Origin: Microbacterium sp. AG238
Lineage (GTDB): Bacteria; Actinomycetota; Actinomycetes; Actinomycetales; Microbacteriaceae
Direction of reading: 5' to 3'
DNA length: 64,000 nt
NCBI RefSeq assembly: GCF_003610405.1
Contig: NZ_RAQC01000001.1
Location: forward strand, 1,674,001 to 1,738,000
Shown: positions 45,996 to 54,321 of the stretch, in pieces
Layout: each line of letters starts with the position of its first letter
Numbering within the stretch: the first letter of the stretch is position 1
Made by a program: the position numbers and the translations under genes
The notes under the pieces: model-generated
Told to the model about the DNA's origin: nothing
Databases searched by the model: none
What the model saw: only the letters and a program-made list of their open reading frames with translations

Positions 45996-46582
45996 GCTGC
46001 GCCGCCCGAGATCAGCGCGATCAGCTCGGCCCGCTCGGCCGGCTCGGTGTAGACGCCGCGGGCGGCGACCGTCACGGTCGAGGCATCCGTCTGTCGTCCG
46101 CCGCGCATCGTGACGCATTCGTGGGCGGCATCCAGCACGACCAGCACGCCGCGCGCATCGAGCGCACCCGCGATCGTGTCGGCGATCTGCTCGCCCAGGC
46201 GCTCCTGAACCTGCGGTCGCGCCGCGAGCGTGTCGACCACCCGCGGCAGCGCGCCGAGCCCGACCACCTGCTCACCCGGCAGGTACGCGATGTGGGCGTG
46301 TCCGGCGAAGGGCAGCAGGTGGTGCTCGCAGAACGAACGGAACCGGATGCCGCGCACCATGACAGCGCCCGACGGCAGCGTGTCGGGAGCGGGGCCCCGC
46401 GCGACCGAGATCGTGTGCGCGAGCGGTTCGGCAGCGTCGGCGCCCACTCCCGAGAAGAACTCGGCATACGCGTCGGCGACCCGCTGCGGGGTCTGCTTCA
46501 GCCCGGGACGGTCGGGGTCCTCCCCGATCGCCTCGAGCAGGTCGCGCACGAGGGCGGCGACGCGTTCGCGATCGACGGCCAC
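45992..46582 (-). CDS. folE: GTP cyclohydrolase I
   Basis: 196 aa; first step of folate synthesis. Zn ligands are in FRSFCEHHLLPF and in HECVTMRGGRQ; PGLKQTPQRVA is the typical N-terminal segment. GTG 46582 has a TAGGCT box ending exactly 6 nt upstream; the TAG stop of ftsH is part of that box. The folate genes therefore probably have their own, leaderless, transcript. Confidence 0.97.
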   Translation of the reverse strand: MAVDRERVAALVRDLLEAIGEDPDRPGLKQTPQRVADAYAEFFSGVGADAAEPLAHTISVARGPAPDTLPSGAVMVRGIRFRSFCEHHLLPFAGHAHIAYLPGEQVVGLGALPRVVDTLAARPQVQERLGEQIADTIAGALDARGVLVVLDAAHECVTMRGGRQTDASTVTVAARGVYTEPAERAELIALISGGAA

Positions 46583-46591
46583 GCCCCGAGC

Positions 46592-48607
46592 CTACGCGGT
46601 CGCGGGTCGCGCCTGCCCCGAGGGGCGACGGTGCGGGGCACGCTCGGCGGCGGTCTCGGTCTCCGTCTCGGCGACGGCGGATGCCGCCAGCCCGGCCTCT
46701 TCGCGACGCTTGGGAACGTCGATCGGGGGCAGGGTCGACACCGGACGATCCTGGCTCGAGAGCCACTGCGGGCGCGGCGGGAGCTTCTTGATGTCCTTGA
46801 AGATCTCGGCGAGCTGCAGGTGGTCGAGGGTCTCCTCTTCGAGGAGGGCGAGAGCGAGCTTGTCGAGGACGTCGCGATTGGCGTTGATGACCTCGTACGC
46901 CTCGTTGTGCGCCTGCTCGATCAACAGCCGCACCTCGGCGTCGACCCGCTCGGCGATGCGCTCGGAGAAGTCACGGCCGTGACCCATGTCGCGACCCATG
47001 AACACCTCGCCCGACGACGACCCGAGCTTCACGGGGCCGACCTCGGTCGTCATCCCGTACTCGGTCACCATCTTGCGGGCGATGCCGGTCGCCTTCTCGA
47101 TGTCGTTGGAGGCACCGGTCGTCGGGTCGTGGAACACGACCTCCTCGGCGACGCGTCCGCCCATCGCGTAGGTGAGCTGGTCCTGGAGCTCATTGCGGGT
47201 CACGGAGTACTTGTCTTCGAGCGGCAGCACCATCGTGTAGCCGAGCGCCTTGCCGCGCGGGAGGATCGTGACCTTCGTGACCGGGTCGGAGTGGTTCATC
47301 GCCGCCGCAGCGAGGGCGTGACCGCCCTCGTGATAGGCCGTGATGAGCTTCTCCTTGTCCTTCATGACGCGCGTGCGACGCTGCGGACCGGCGATGACGC
47401 GATCGATCGCCTCGTCGAGGGCGCGCATGTCGATCAGCTGCGCGTTCGAGCGCGCGGTCAGGAGCGCCGCCTCGTTCAGCACGTTCGCGAGGTCGGCACC
47501 GGTGAAGCCCGGGGTCTTGCGAGCGATGACGGCCAGGTCGACCGAGGGAGACAGCGGCTTGCCGCGGCCGTGCACCTCGAGGATCTTCTGACGGCCCTTG
47601 AGGTCGGGGGCGTCGACGCCGATCTGACGGTCGAAGCGACCCGGACGCAGCAGCGCGGGGTCGAGGATGTCGGGACGGTTGGTCGCCGCGATGACGAGCA
47701 CCGAGACCTTCGGGTCGAAGCCGTCCATCTCGACGAGCATCTGGTTGAGCGTCTGCTCGCGCTCGTCGTGACCGCCGCCCATGCCGGCGCCGCGGTGGCG
47801 ACCGACGGCGTCGATCTCATCGATGAAGATGATGGCGGGTGAGTTCTCCTTCGCCTCCTTGAAGAGGTCGCGAACGCGGCTCGCGCCGACACCGACGAAC
47901 ATCTCCACGAAGTCCGAACCCGAGATCGAGTAGAACGGCACACCGGCCTCGCCCGCGACGGCGCGTGCGAGGAGCGTCTTACCGGTTCCGGGAGGGCCGT
48001 ACAGCAGCACGCCCTTCGGGATGCGGGCGCCGACGGCCTGGAACTTCGTCGGGTCCTTCAGGAAGTCCTTGATCTCCTGCATCTCCTCGATGGCCTCGTC
48101 GGAGCCGGCCACATCGCCGAAGGTGACCGTCGGGGTCTCCTTCGTGACGAGCTTCGCCTTCGACTTGCCGAACTGCATGACGCGGCTGCCGCCGCCCTGC
48201 GCGCTCGACATCAGGAACCAGAAGAGCAGGCCCAGCAGCACCAGCGGCAGCATGAGCGAGAGGAATCCGTCGAACCACGTGGCCCGCGGCACGACGTCGT
48301 TGTACCCGTCGGCGGGGTTCGCCGCGTCGACGGCCGAGACGACCTCGTCGGCACGCGCGGAGGTGTAGTAGAACTGCACCTGCTTCGAGCCCTCGAAGTC
48401 GTCGGAGAGCGTCAGATCGACGCGCTGATCGCCGTCCGTGGTCTGCACCTTCGTGACGGTGTCGCCCTTGAGCAGCTCGAAGCCCTGCTGGGTCGTGATC
48501 TGCTTCGCGCCGGTGAGGCTGGAGATCAGCATGAAGCCGATCAGCAGCAGCGCGCCGATGAGCAACACGTACATCAGCGGGTTGCGCGTGACTTTCTTGA
48601 CGTCCAT
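46592..48607 (-). CDS. ftsH: ATP-dependent zinc metalloprotease FtsH
   Basis: 671 aa membrane-bound AAA+ protease. Two N-terminal helices flank an extracytoplasmic domain. Walker A is [12 protein letters not shown] (about 204), Walker B is IIFIDEID, then the SRH. The Zn site HEGGH (about 425) has the Gly typical of actinobacteria in place of Ala. The Arg/Glu-rich C-terminal tail is disordered. ATG 48607 has TAGCCT nine bases upstream, giving a 2-3 nt leader at most. Confidence 0.97.
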   Translation of the reverse strand: MDVKKVTRNPLMYVLLIGALLLIGFMLISSLTGAKQITTQQGFELLKGDTVTKVQTTDGDQRVDLTLSDDFEGSKQVQFYYTSARADEVVSAVDAANPADGYNDVVPRATWFDGFLSLMLPLVLLGLLFWFLMSSAQGGGSRVMQFGKSKAKLVTKETPTVTFGDVAGSDEAIEEMQEIKDFLKDPTKFQAVGARIPKGVLLYGPPGTGKTLLARAVAGEAGVPFYSISGSDFVEMFVGVGASRVRDLFKEAKENSPAIIFIDEIDAVGRHRGAGMGGGHDEREQTLNQMLVEMDGFDPKVSVLVIAATNRPDILDPALLRPGRFDRQIGVDAPDLKGRQKILEVHGRGKPLSPSVDLAVIARKTPGFTGADLANVLNEAALLTARSNAQLIDMRALDEAIDRVIAGPQRRTRVMKDKEKLITAYHEGGHALAAAAMNHSDPVTKVTILPRGKALGYTMVLPLEDKYSVTRNELQDQLTYAMGGRVAEEVVFHDPTTGASNDIEKATGIARKMVTEYGMTTEVGPVKLGSSSGEVFMGRDMGHGRDFSERIAERVDAEVRLLIEQAHNEAYEVINANRDVLDKLALALLEEETLDHLQLAEIFKDIKKLPPRPQWLSSQDRPVSTLPPIDVPKRREEAGLAASAVAETETETAAERAPHRRPSGQARPATA

Positions 48608-48691
48608 GGTGCGATCAGGCTACCCCGCGCCGACTATGCGGGCTCTGTGCGTTCGTTTTGGGCGTACCGGGAGCCGCCACGCGAAGCCCGC

Positions 48692-49243
48692 TCAGCTGTA
48701 GACGTGCGGCGCGAGGACCGCGACATCCCGCAGGTTTCGATACTTCTCGGCGTAGTCGAGGCCGTAGCCCACGACGAAGTCGTTCGGGATGTCGAAGCCG
48801 ACATAGCGGCAGTCGATCTCGACCTTCGCGGCTTCGGGCTTGCGCAGGAGCGCCAGCACCTCGAGCGACTCGGCGCCGCGCGACTGGAAGTTCTCGAGCA
48901 GCCAGCTGAGGGTGAGGCCCGAGTCGATGATGTCCTCGACGATCAGCACGTGCTTGCCGTGCAGGTCGGCGTCGAGGTCCTTGCGGATCTGCACGACACC
49001 GCTCGACTTCGTGCTCGCGCCGTACGACGACACCGCCATCCAGTCCATCGTGATGTCGCGCTTGAGCGCGCGGGCGAAGTCGGCCATGACCATCACGGCG
49101 CCCTTGAGGACCCCGACGAGGATGAGCTCCTTACCCTCGTAGTCGGCCTCGACCCGGGCGGCGAGCTCGGCGAGCTTGGCCTGGATCTCCTCCTCCGTGA
49201 CGAGGACGTCGGTGAGCTGGTCGGCGATCTCGGCAGCACGCAT
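48692..49243 (-). CDS. hpt: Hypoxanthine-guanine phosphoribosyltransferase
   Basis: 183 aa purine salvage enzyme. The PRPP motif is VLIVEDIIDSGLTLSW, and the loop VGVLKGAVMVMADFA precedes MDWMAVSSYG. ATG 49243 has TAAACT ending 6 nt upstream, and the upstream tilS TAA stop lies inside that box. So hpt appears to have a private leaderless promoter despite the 9-bp intergenic gap. Confidence 0.97.
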   Translation of the reverse strand: MRAAEIADQLTDVLVTEEEIQAKLAELAARVEADYEGKELILVGVLKGAVMVMADFARALKRDITMDWMAVSSYGASTKSSGVVQIRKDLDADLHGKHVLIVEDIIDSGLTLSWLLENFQSRGAESLEVLALLRKPEAAKVEIDCRYVGFDIPNDFVVGYGLDYAEKYRNLRDVAVLAPHVYS

Positions 49244-49252
49244 GCGACGAGT

Positions 49253-50254
49253 TTAGGCGCCGCTCCCGCCCGCCGAGAACTCGATGAGCCGGCCGACGCG
49301 GCGGGCGCGGCATCCGGGAAGGTCGATCGGTCCCTGACCGGAGTAGTCGGTGACGAGCCGGGCGACCTCGAGGGTCTGGCTGCGCGTGAGGCTCTCGTGG
49401 AACTCGCTCTGCACGACGAGCCGGATGATGCGGTGGCGCAGCGCCGGAGGATTGGCGGCGAGCGCGGCGACCGAGATCGCGATGCCCGCCTCGGCCGGCT
49501 CGACGATGTCTTCGATCGTCTCGGCGATCATGTCGTCGAACGCCTGCGCGTCCTCACGCAGCTGCTCGGCCGTGCGGGCCAGCGCCTCGGCCACGCCCGG
49601 GCCGAGCTCTGCTTCGAGAAGCGGCAGCACCCGCTCGCGGACCCGCACCCGCCGGAAGCGGTCGTCGTGATTGTGCGGGTCGAGCCACGGGTCGAGCCCG
49701 GCCGCCGCGCATGCGGCGAGCGTGGTCTCGCGGCGCACCCCCAGCAGCGGCCGAAGCCAGCGCACGCCGGAATCGTCGTCGGCGCGGTCGGGCGCCATGC
49801 CCGCGAGACTCGTCGCCCCGGCGCCGCGCGCCAGCCCGAGCAGCACCGTCTCGGCCTGATCATCGAGGGTGTGACCGAGCAGCACGGCGGCGGCGTTCGC
49901 GTCGCGCGCGGCATCCCGCAGCACGCCGTAGCGCGCCTCGCGGGCCGCAGCCTCCGGGCCTCCCGCGGTACCGACCTCGACGCGCACGACCAGCGGATCG
50001 AGTCCGAGGCCCGCGGCGGCGCGCGCGGCCGTGAGAGCCACCTCGTCGGAGCCGGGCTGCAACCCGTGGTCGACCGTGAGCGAGGCGGCGCGCAAACTGA
50101 GCTTCGGGGCCTCGAAGGCTGTTGCTGCGGCGAGGGCCAGCGAGTCGGGCCCGCCCGACAGCGCGACGATGACGGTGCTCCCGGAAGGCAATGCCGACAG
50201 TGACGCCCGCACGGCACGACGGACCTCGGCGATGGCGGGGCTCAGCGACGGCAC
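49253..50254 (-). CDS. tilS: tRNA(Ile)-lysidine synthetase
   Basis: 333 aa. The N-type ATP pyrophosphatase loop SGGPDS (33-38), then LTVDHGLQPGSD and LGHTLDDQAETVLLGLARG. Modifies the C34 of tRNA-Ile(CAU) so AUA is decoded as Ile. GTG 50254 has TACCGT ending 6 nt upstream; an open frame continues into the repeat region but is not likely to be coding. Confidence 0.95.
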   Translation of the reverse strand: MPSLSPAIAEVRRAVRASLSALPSGSTVIVALSGGPDSLALAAATAFEAPKLSLRAASLTVDHGLQPGSDEVALTAARAAAGLGLDPLVVRVEVGTAGGPEAAAREARYGVLRDAARDANAAAVLLGHTLDDQAETVLLGLARGAGATSLAGMAPDRADDDSGVRWLRPLLGVRRETTLAACAAAGLDPWLDPHNHDDRFRRVRVRERVLPLLEAELGPGVAEALARTAEQLREDAQAFDDMIAETIEDIVEPAEAGIAISVAALAANPPALRHRIIRLVVQSEFHESLTRSQTLEVARLVTDYSGQGPIDLPGCRARRVGRLIEFSAGGSGA

Positions 50255-50321
50255 GCCCCTACGGTAGCCGGGCTCGTGCCGATGGCGGGCTCGGGCGGGG
50301 GTCGGGTCGTGCCGGGGTCGT

Positions 50322-50372
50322 GCCGGGGTCGGGGTCGTGCCGGGGTCGGGGTCGTGCCGGGGTCGGGGTCGT
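50322..50372. repeat. Tandem 17-bp repeat, three perfect copies
   Basis: The unit GCCGGGGTCGGGGTCGT occurs three times head to tail, preceded by a shortened 11-bp copy at 50311-50321. It lies in the 528-bp gap between the divergent tilS and ppa genes. The third copy is also the beginning of the 88-bp direct repeat. Confidence 0.95.
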
Positions 50373-50443
50373 GCCGTCAACAGGCTGAGCACGTTGCGCG
50401 GCCCGCCCGGCAGCCTCAACCCGACGCTGAGCCTGCGGACGGC
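50356..50443. repeat. 88-bp direct repeat, copy 1
   Basis: Identical over 88 bp to 50511-50598. Contains CAGGCTGAGC and, about 40 bp later, GCTGAGCCTG, imperfect inverted arms that can fold into a hairpin. Confidence 0.95.
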
Positions 50444-50510
50444 ACGGCCGGCGGCACGGGCCCGGCCTCGGGGCGGTGGCGGGCTCGTGCGAGGGCCGAG
50501 GTCGTGCGAG

Positions 50511-50598
50511 GCCGGGGTCGGGGTCGTGCCGTCAACAGGCTGAGCACGTTGCGCGGCCCGCCCGGCAGCCTCAACCCGACGCTGAGCCTGCGGACGGC
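50511..50598. repeat. 88-bp direct repeat, copy 2
   Basis: Perfect copy of the preceding repeat, 155 bp downstream. A third, shorter relative at about 50641-50720 has CAGGCTGAG and GCTGAGCCTG around different inner sequence. The rest of the gap holds a TAGGCT box (50737) that probably starts the ppa transcript; I see no gene in it. Confidence 0.95.
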
Positions 50599-50782
50599 GT
50601 GGGGTGCGGGCACCGGCCGGACACTGACCGTCATCCGCTGGGCTCGTGCCGTCGACAGGCTGAGAGCCTGCGGCAACGCCGCCGCAGGCGCGAAATCCGG
50701 GCTGAGCCTGTATACGGCACGGCGGGCGCCGCGAAGTAGGCTGGACGGCGGCATCCCACCGTCATATCGAAGGAGCACACGT

Positions 50783-51316
50783 ATGGGCGCGTACGACGCC
50801 GTCATCGAAATCCCCCGCGGCAGCCGCGTGAAGTACGAAGTCGACCACGGCACCGGCCGGGTCTTCCTCGACCGCGTGCTGTTCACGCCGATGGGATACC
50901 CCAGCAACTACGGCTTCTTCGAGAACACCCTCGGCGAAGACGGCGACCCGCTCGACGTGCTCGTGCTGCTCGACCGCGACATCTACCCCGGCGTGCTGGC
51001 GAAGGTCCGCCCCGTCGCCGTGCTGAAGATGAGCGACGAGGCCGGCGGCGACGACAAGGTCGTGGCCGTGCTGGCGAAAGACCCGCGGTGGGCCCACATC
51101 CAGGATGTCGGCGACATCGACGACTGGACCAAGAACGAGATCGGCCACTTCTTCGAGCACTACAAGGACCTCGAGCCCAACAAGTGGGTCAAGGTCGACG
51201 AGTGGGCCGGCGCCGCCGAGGCCGAGCGTCTCGTCTCCGAGGCGTTCGAGCGCTTCGAGGAGCACGAGGGCCAGACCAAGACGCAGGGTGAGGGCGAAGC
51301 GCCCAACTCGCTCTGA
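50783..51316 (+). CDS. ppa: Inorganic pyrophosphatase
   Basis: 177 aa, family I soluble enzyme hydrolysing PPi. The active-site pattern is DGDPLDVLVL (metal Asp residues), with YGFFENT and DIDDWTKNEIGHFFEHYKDLE. ATG 50783 has AAGGAG 7 nt upstream and TAGGCT about 40 nt upstream. The Glu/Gly-rich C-terminus is typical of the actinobacterial form. Confidence 0.97.
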   Translation: MGAYDAVIEIPRGSRVKYEVDHGTGRVFLDRVLFTPMGYPSNYGFFENTLGEDGDPLDVLVLLDRDIYPGVLAKVRPVAVLKMSDEAGGDDKVVAVLAKDPRWAHIQDVGDIDDWTKNEIGHFFEHYKDLEPNKWVKVDEWAGAAEAERLVSEAFERFEEHEGQTKTQGEGEAPNSL

Positions 51317-51326
51317 GTCTCAGACG

Positions 51327-51370
51327 AACGAAGGAGGGGCGGATGCTGCAGCATCCGCCCCTCCTTCGTT
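51327..51370. terminator. Strong bidirectional terminator
   Basis: A 44-bp perfect palindrome (arms 51327-51346 and 51351-51370 around a self-complementary TGCA). T-rich CGTTGTT flanks it on the right and the mirror A-rich on the left. It lies 11 bp after ppa and 26 bp from the convergent peptidase stop, so it terminates both. Confidence 0.93.
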
Positions 51371-51395
51371 GTTCCGGGCTCGTGAGCGCTGAAGC

Positions 51396-52826
51396 TCAGA
51401 CCGAGATGCCGCGATCGCGAAGGAACGGCGCGGGATCGATGCGCTCACCGTTGCGGTAGATCTCGAAGTGCAGGTGGCAGCCCTGCGAGATGCCGGTGTT
51501 GCCGGCGTAGGCGATGACCTGTCCGGCCGAGACGCGCTGTCCGTATCCGACGTTGAAGCCGCCGTTCTGGATGTGCGCGTAACCGGAGATGATGCCGCCG
51601 CCGTGGTCGACCTTGATGTAGTTGCCCCAGCTGTTCGTGTAGGCCGCGAAGACGACGGTTCCGGATGCCGCGGCATAGATCGGGGCGCTGCATCCGCCGG
51701 CGAAGTCGATGCCGCGGTGCCCGCTGGTGCACACACCGCCGGAGCAGATGGTGCCGCGGTTGCCGTACCAGGAGCTGATGTAGCCGGGACCGGGGCGTAC
51801 CCAGCCGGAGGGCTGAACCTGCCCGGCGCCGCCCCCACCGCCGCCGCCGCCCCCACCGCCGCCACCGCCGCCACCGCCACTGTTGCCAGCGGCGGCTGCC
51901 GCGGCTGCGGCTTCCTGACGACGACGCTCTTCCTCGGCGGCACGACGGGCCGCCTCTTCGCGCTCACGGCGACGACGCTCCTCGTCGCGACGGCGCTGCT
52001 CTTCGACTCCGGCCTGGTAACCCGCGACAGTCGTGGCCGTCTCGTCCTTGAGGGCGGCGAGCTGTGCCTCGAGGGTCGCCATGTTCGCGGTCTGCTCTTC
52101 GAGGGCCGCCTGAGCGGCCGTCGCGGCTTCCTGCGCCGCGATCATCTTCTGCTCGGCTTCGACCTTCAGACGGTCGCGCTCGTCGCGGGCCACACCAGCC
52201 TGATCGCTCAGGCTCTGGGCGGTCTCGCGGGCGGTGACGGCATCCGTGTAGACGCCGCGGTTAGCCTGCAGCAGCTTGTCCATCGTGCCGAGACGAGCCA
52301 GCAGGTCGTCGGCGCTCGCAGCGGAATCGGAGAAGAAGAGCTTCAGGCTCGTGTCATCGCCGCCGTTGCGGTACAGCTGAGCGGCGAGCTTGCCGGCGCG
52401 GCGTGCGGCCTCGAGAGCCGCGGCGGACTGCGCGTCGGCCTGATCCTGCAGCGAGGTGGCGCGGGCGCTAGCGTCTTCGAACGCTGCCTGGGCCTGCGCG
52501 TACTCTTCGCCCAGACGAGCCGCCTCGGCCTGCTTGTACGCGACATCCGCGGCCAGGTCGGCGATCAGCTTCTCGATGCGCGAGATCTCCGCGGCCTTCG
52601 CGGCCTCGTTGCCCTTCGCGCGCTGCACGTCGTCCCACGACGGGTAGCCCTCGATTCCGAAGGCGGAGGGGATGCCGGGGGCGAGGAACGCCGTCGCTGC
52701 GACGAAGCCGACGGCGCCGAGGCCGAGGGCGCCGCGGCGCGAGATCAGCTGCGAGAGCTTCTTGCTCTCTGCGGGTGTCGGGGCGCAGCCGCAGTCTTCG
52801 GGGGAGTCGAGGCTCTCGTATCGCAC
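51396..52826 (-). CDS. Tat-exported coiled-coil M23 peptidoglycan peptidase
   Basis: 476 aa. Twin-Arg signal SRRGALGLGAVGF (about 28-55). Then a long Ala/Glu-rich coiled coil (about 70-310), an Arg/Glu-rich stretch, about 17 consecutive Gly, and a C-terminal M23 LytM domain (about 350-470) with Zn ligands in GHRGIDF and HLHFEIY. EnvC/NlpD-like layout suggests cell-division or wall remodelling. GTG 52826 has GGAGG 9 nt upstream. The LytM metal ligands look intact, so it may be an active hydrolase. Confidence 0.9.
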   Translation of the reverse strand: MRYESLDSPEDCGCAPTPAESKKLSQLISRRGALGLGAVGFVAATAFLAPGIPSAFGIEGYPSWDDVQRAKGNEAAKAAEISRIEKLIADLAADVAYKQAEAARLGEEYAQAQAAFEDASARATSLQDQADAQSAAALEAARRAGKLAAQLYRNGGDDTSLKLFFSDSAASADDLLARLGTMDKLLQANRGVYTDAVTARETAQSLSDQAGVARDERDRLKVEAEQKMIAAQEAATAAQAALEEQTANMATLEAQLAALKDETATTVAGYQAGVEEQRRRDEERRRREREEAARRAAEEERRRQEAAAAAAAAGNSGGGGGGGGGGGGGGGGGAGQVQPSGWVRPGPGYISSWYGNRGTICSGGVCTSGHRGIDFAGGCSAPIYAAASGTVVFAAYTNSWGNYIKVDHGGGIISGYAHIQNGGFNVGYGQRVSAGQVIAYAGNTGISQGCHLHFEIYRNGERIDPAPFLRDRGISV

Positions 52827-53054
52827 GCGGGTGAACCTCCATATCGCGTGAGCAACTTCGTTCACAGTAGCAACACACGTCACATCACCGGAAGCGTCGT
52901 CGACGACGTCCGGACCGTGCGAACCTCGCCATTGTGCCCCGGAGACACGCCCGGGCGGCGGACGCCACGCCCCCGATTCGCACATCGGCGGCGGATCGCA
53001 TATGCTTGTCCCTCGGTAAGCGTGAACGTTTGACTCCCGGGTCTGGGTTCGCTC

Positions 53055-53127
53055 GGCCCCATCGTTTAGCGGCCTAGGACGCCGCCCTTTCACGGCGGTA
53101 GCACGGGTTCGAATCCCGTTGGGGTCA
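53055..53127 (+). tRNA. tRNA-Glu (anticodon TTC)
   Basis: 73 nt. Acceptor GGCCCCA with TGGGGTC (one G-U pair), anticodon loop CTTTCAC, T-arm GGTTCGAATCC. Confidence 0.97.
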
Positions 53128-53148
53128 CTCCCACAACTTAATAAGCAT

Positions 53149-53222
53149 GGCCCTGTAGCGCAGTTGGTTAGCGTGCCGCCCTGTCACGGCGGAGGTCGCG
53201 GGTTCAAGTCCCGTCAGGGTCG
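53149..53222 (+). tRNA. tRNA-Asp (anticodon GTC)
   Basis: 74 nt. Anticodon loop CTGTCAC, same anticodon stem CCGCC/GGCGG as the preceding tRNA-Glu, T-arm GGTTCAAGTCC. 21 bp after tRNA-Glu, probably co-transcribed. Confidence 0.97.
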
Positions 53223-53292
53223 CTCTAAAGCGACGGGCCCTTTGGTTTCCAGAGGGCCTTTCGTCTAGGACATGGCATCTCTGACGCCATGC

Positions 53293-53365
53293 GGCTCTGT
53301 AGCTCAGTTGGTAGAGCGCACGACTGAAAATCGTGAGGTCACGGGATCGACGCCCGTCGGAGCCA
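53293..53365 (+). tRNA. tRNA-Phe (anticodon GAA)
   Basis: 73 nt. Acceptor GGCTCTG with CGGAGCC, loop CTGAAAA, T-arm GGGATCGACGCCC. Third member of the Glu-Asp-Phe cluster. Confidence 0.97.
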
Positions 53366-53487
53366 CACGGACCGTCGTTACAACGGTCCCAGAAACCCTC
53401 GCCTAGCTTCTACATGGCGGGGGTTTTGCTTTGCCCTGACACCGACGCGCTCCGCTGATCGGCCGTGCGGGGCCCTATGGTCGAGGC

Positions 53488-53739
53488 ATGAACGCGTCTC
53501 CGCGACCGCAGAGCCCCCGCACGAAGCGGCTGCGCCGGTGGGCGGTGGCATTGGCGGCATTCAGTGCCGCCGCGTTCATCGCGTCGATCGTCTTCGCGGG
53601 TCTGCTACCGGATGCCCCGGCACTGGTCTACCCGGCATTGCACTTCGTCGGGCTCGCGACCGCACTCGCCGGATACCTCCTGTGGCAGCGGTCGGACCCC
53701 GCGTACGACTTCAGTCACGAGCCGACACCCGACGAGTGA
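53488..53739 (+). CDS. Small two-helix membrane protein
   Basis: 83 aa with a basic N-terminus (PRTKRLRRW), two helices (AVALAAFSAAAFIASIVFAG; LVYPALHFVGLATALAGYLLW) and an acidic tail. ATG 53488 has TATGGT ending exactly 6 nt upstream, so leaderless expression is likely. Function unknown. Confidence 0.78.
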   Translation: MNASPRPQSPRTKRLRRWAVALAAFSAAAFIASIVFAGLLPDAPALVYPALHFVGLATALAGYLLWQRSDPAYDFSHEPTPDE

Positions 53740-53775
53740 CGCCGCCGGACCCGCGCCGACGAGGTCCCGCTCCCC

Positions 53776-54234
53776 TCAACTCGCCCCAACGGGGCGAACG
53801 ACAGCCGTCGAGTCGGCGTTGACGGCACGCCCATCCGAGTCCACCGGCCTCATTTCTGCGAGCACATGCCCGTCCACATCGACGAGGACTGAGCGCGGCT
53901 CGCCATCCTCGAACATGTGACGCTCGCCCCACTGCCGGAGCGCGACGATCACCGTGAAGAAGTCGCACCCCGCGTCGGTGAGGACGTAGTGCTGGCGGCG
54001 ACCGGATGCCGCAGCCTCACGCCTCAACAGCCCGCGATCGACGAGGCGCCGCAGCCTCTCCGTGAGGATGTTGCGCGCAACGCCGGTGCGCTGCTGGAAG
54101 TCGGTGAACGACCGGGCGCCGTCCATCGCGTCGCGGATGATCAGCAGGCTCCACCGGTCGCCGACGAGGTCGATCGTCCGAGCGACCGGGCACGTCGAGT
54201 CGGTCCAGGTCACGTCCTCGATATCTCCGACCAT
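53776..54234 (-). CDS. HxlR-family winged-helix regulator
   Basis: 152 aa. HxlR signature: CPVARTIDLVGDRWSLLIIRDAM, then FTDFQQRTGVARNILTERLRRLVDRGLL and VLTDAG. The N-terminal Cys in TDSTCPVART is the redox/ligand Cys of the family. ATG 54234 has GGGAGGGG 8 nt upstream; ATG 54252 has no RBS. Divergent from an MFS efflux-type carrier and probably controls it. Confidence 0.9.
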   Translation of the reverse strand: MVGDIEDVTWTDSTCPVARTIDLVGDRWSLLIIRDAMDGARSFTDFQQRTGVARNILTERLRRLVDRGLLRREAAASGRRQHYVLTDAGCDFFTVIVALRQWGERHMFEDGEPRSVLVDVDGHVLAEMRPVDSDGRAVNADSTAVVRPVGAS

Positions 54235-54253
54235 TCGCTCGACCCCTCCCATT

Positions 54254-54310
54254 GAGTTGCGAACTGCAACCATTCTGCCATACCGCGATGAGTTGCAAAC
54301 GACTACCATT
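54254..54310. promoter_or_regulatory. Direct-repeat operator between HxlR and MFS genes
   Basis: Two 21-bp direct repeats beginning GAGTTGC (54254-54274 and 54290-54310) match at 17 positions and end ACCATT. Spaced 36 bp start to start in the 87-bp divergent spacer. Likely tandem binding sites for the HxlR dimer. Confidence 0.65.
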
Positions 54311-54321
54311 GGAGAGGGCTC

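Noticed and set aside
50311..50598. Possible CRISPR array
   Set aside because: The repeats are tandem without unique spacers of 30-40 bp, and the 88-bp units occur only twice. No cas genes are present.
50255..50782. Reading frames rich in Arg/Gly/Pro in the tilS-ppa gap
   Set aside because: They arise from GC-rich repeat DNA; the tilS and ppa starts are clear from TACCGT and AAGGAG signals, and no family motifs are present.
51837..51885. Long GCC/CCG run as a repeat element
   Set aside because: It is the plus-strand image of the poly-Gly codons of the M23 peptidase, not an independent repeat.
52827..53054. c-di-AMP (ydaO) riboswitch upstream of the M23 peptidase
   Set aside because: Such riboswitches precede some actinobacterial wall hydrolases, but I could not find the conserved core motifs on the minus strand in this 228-bp leader.
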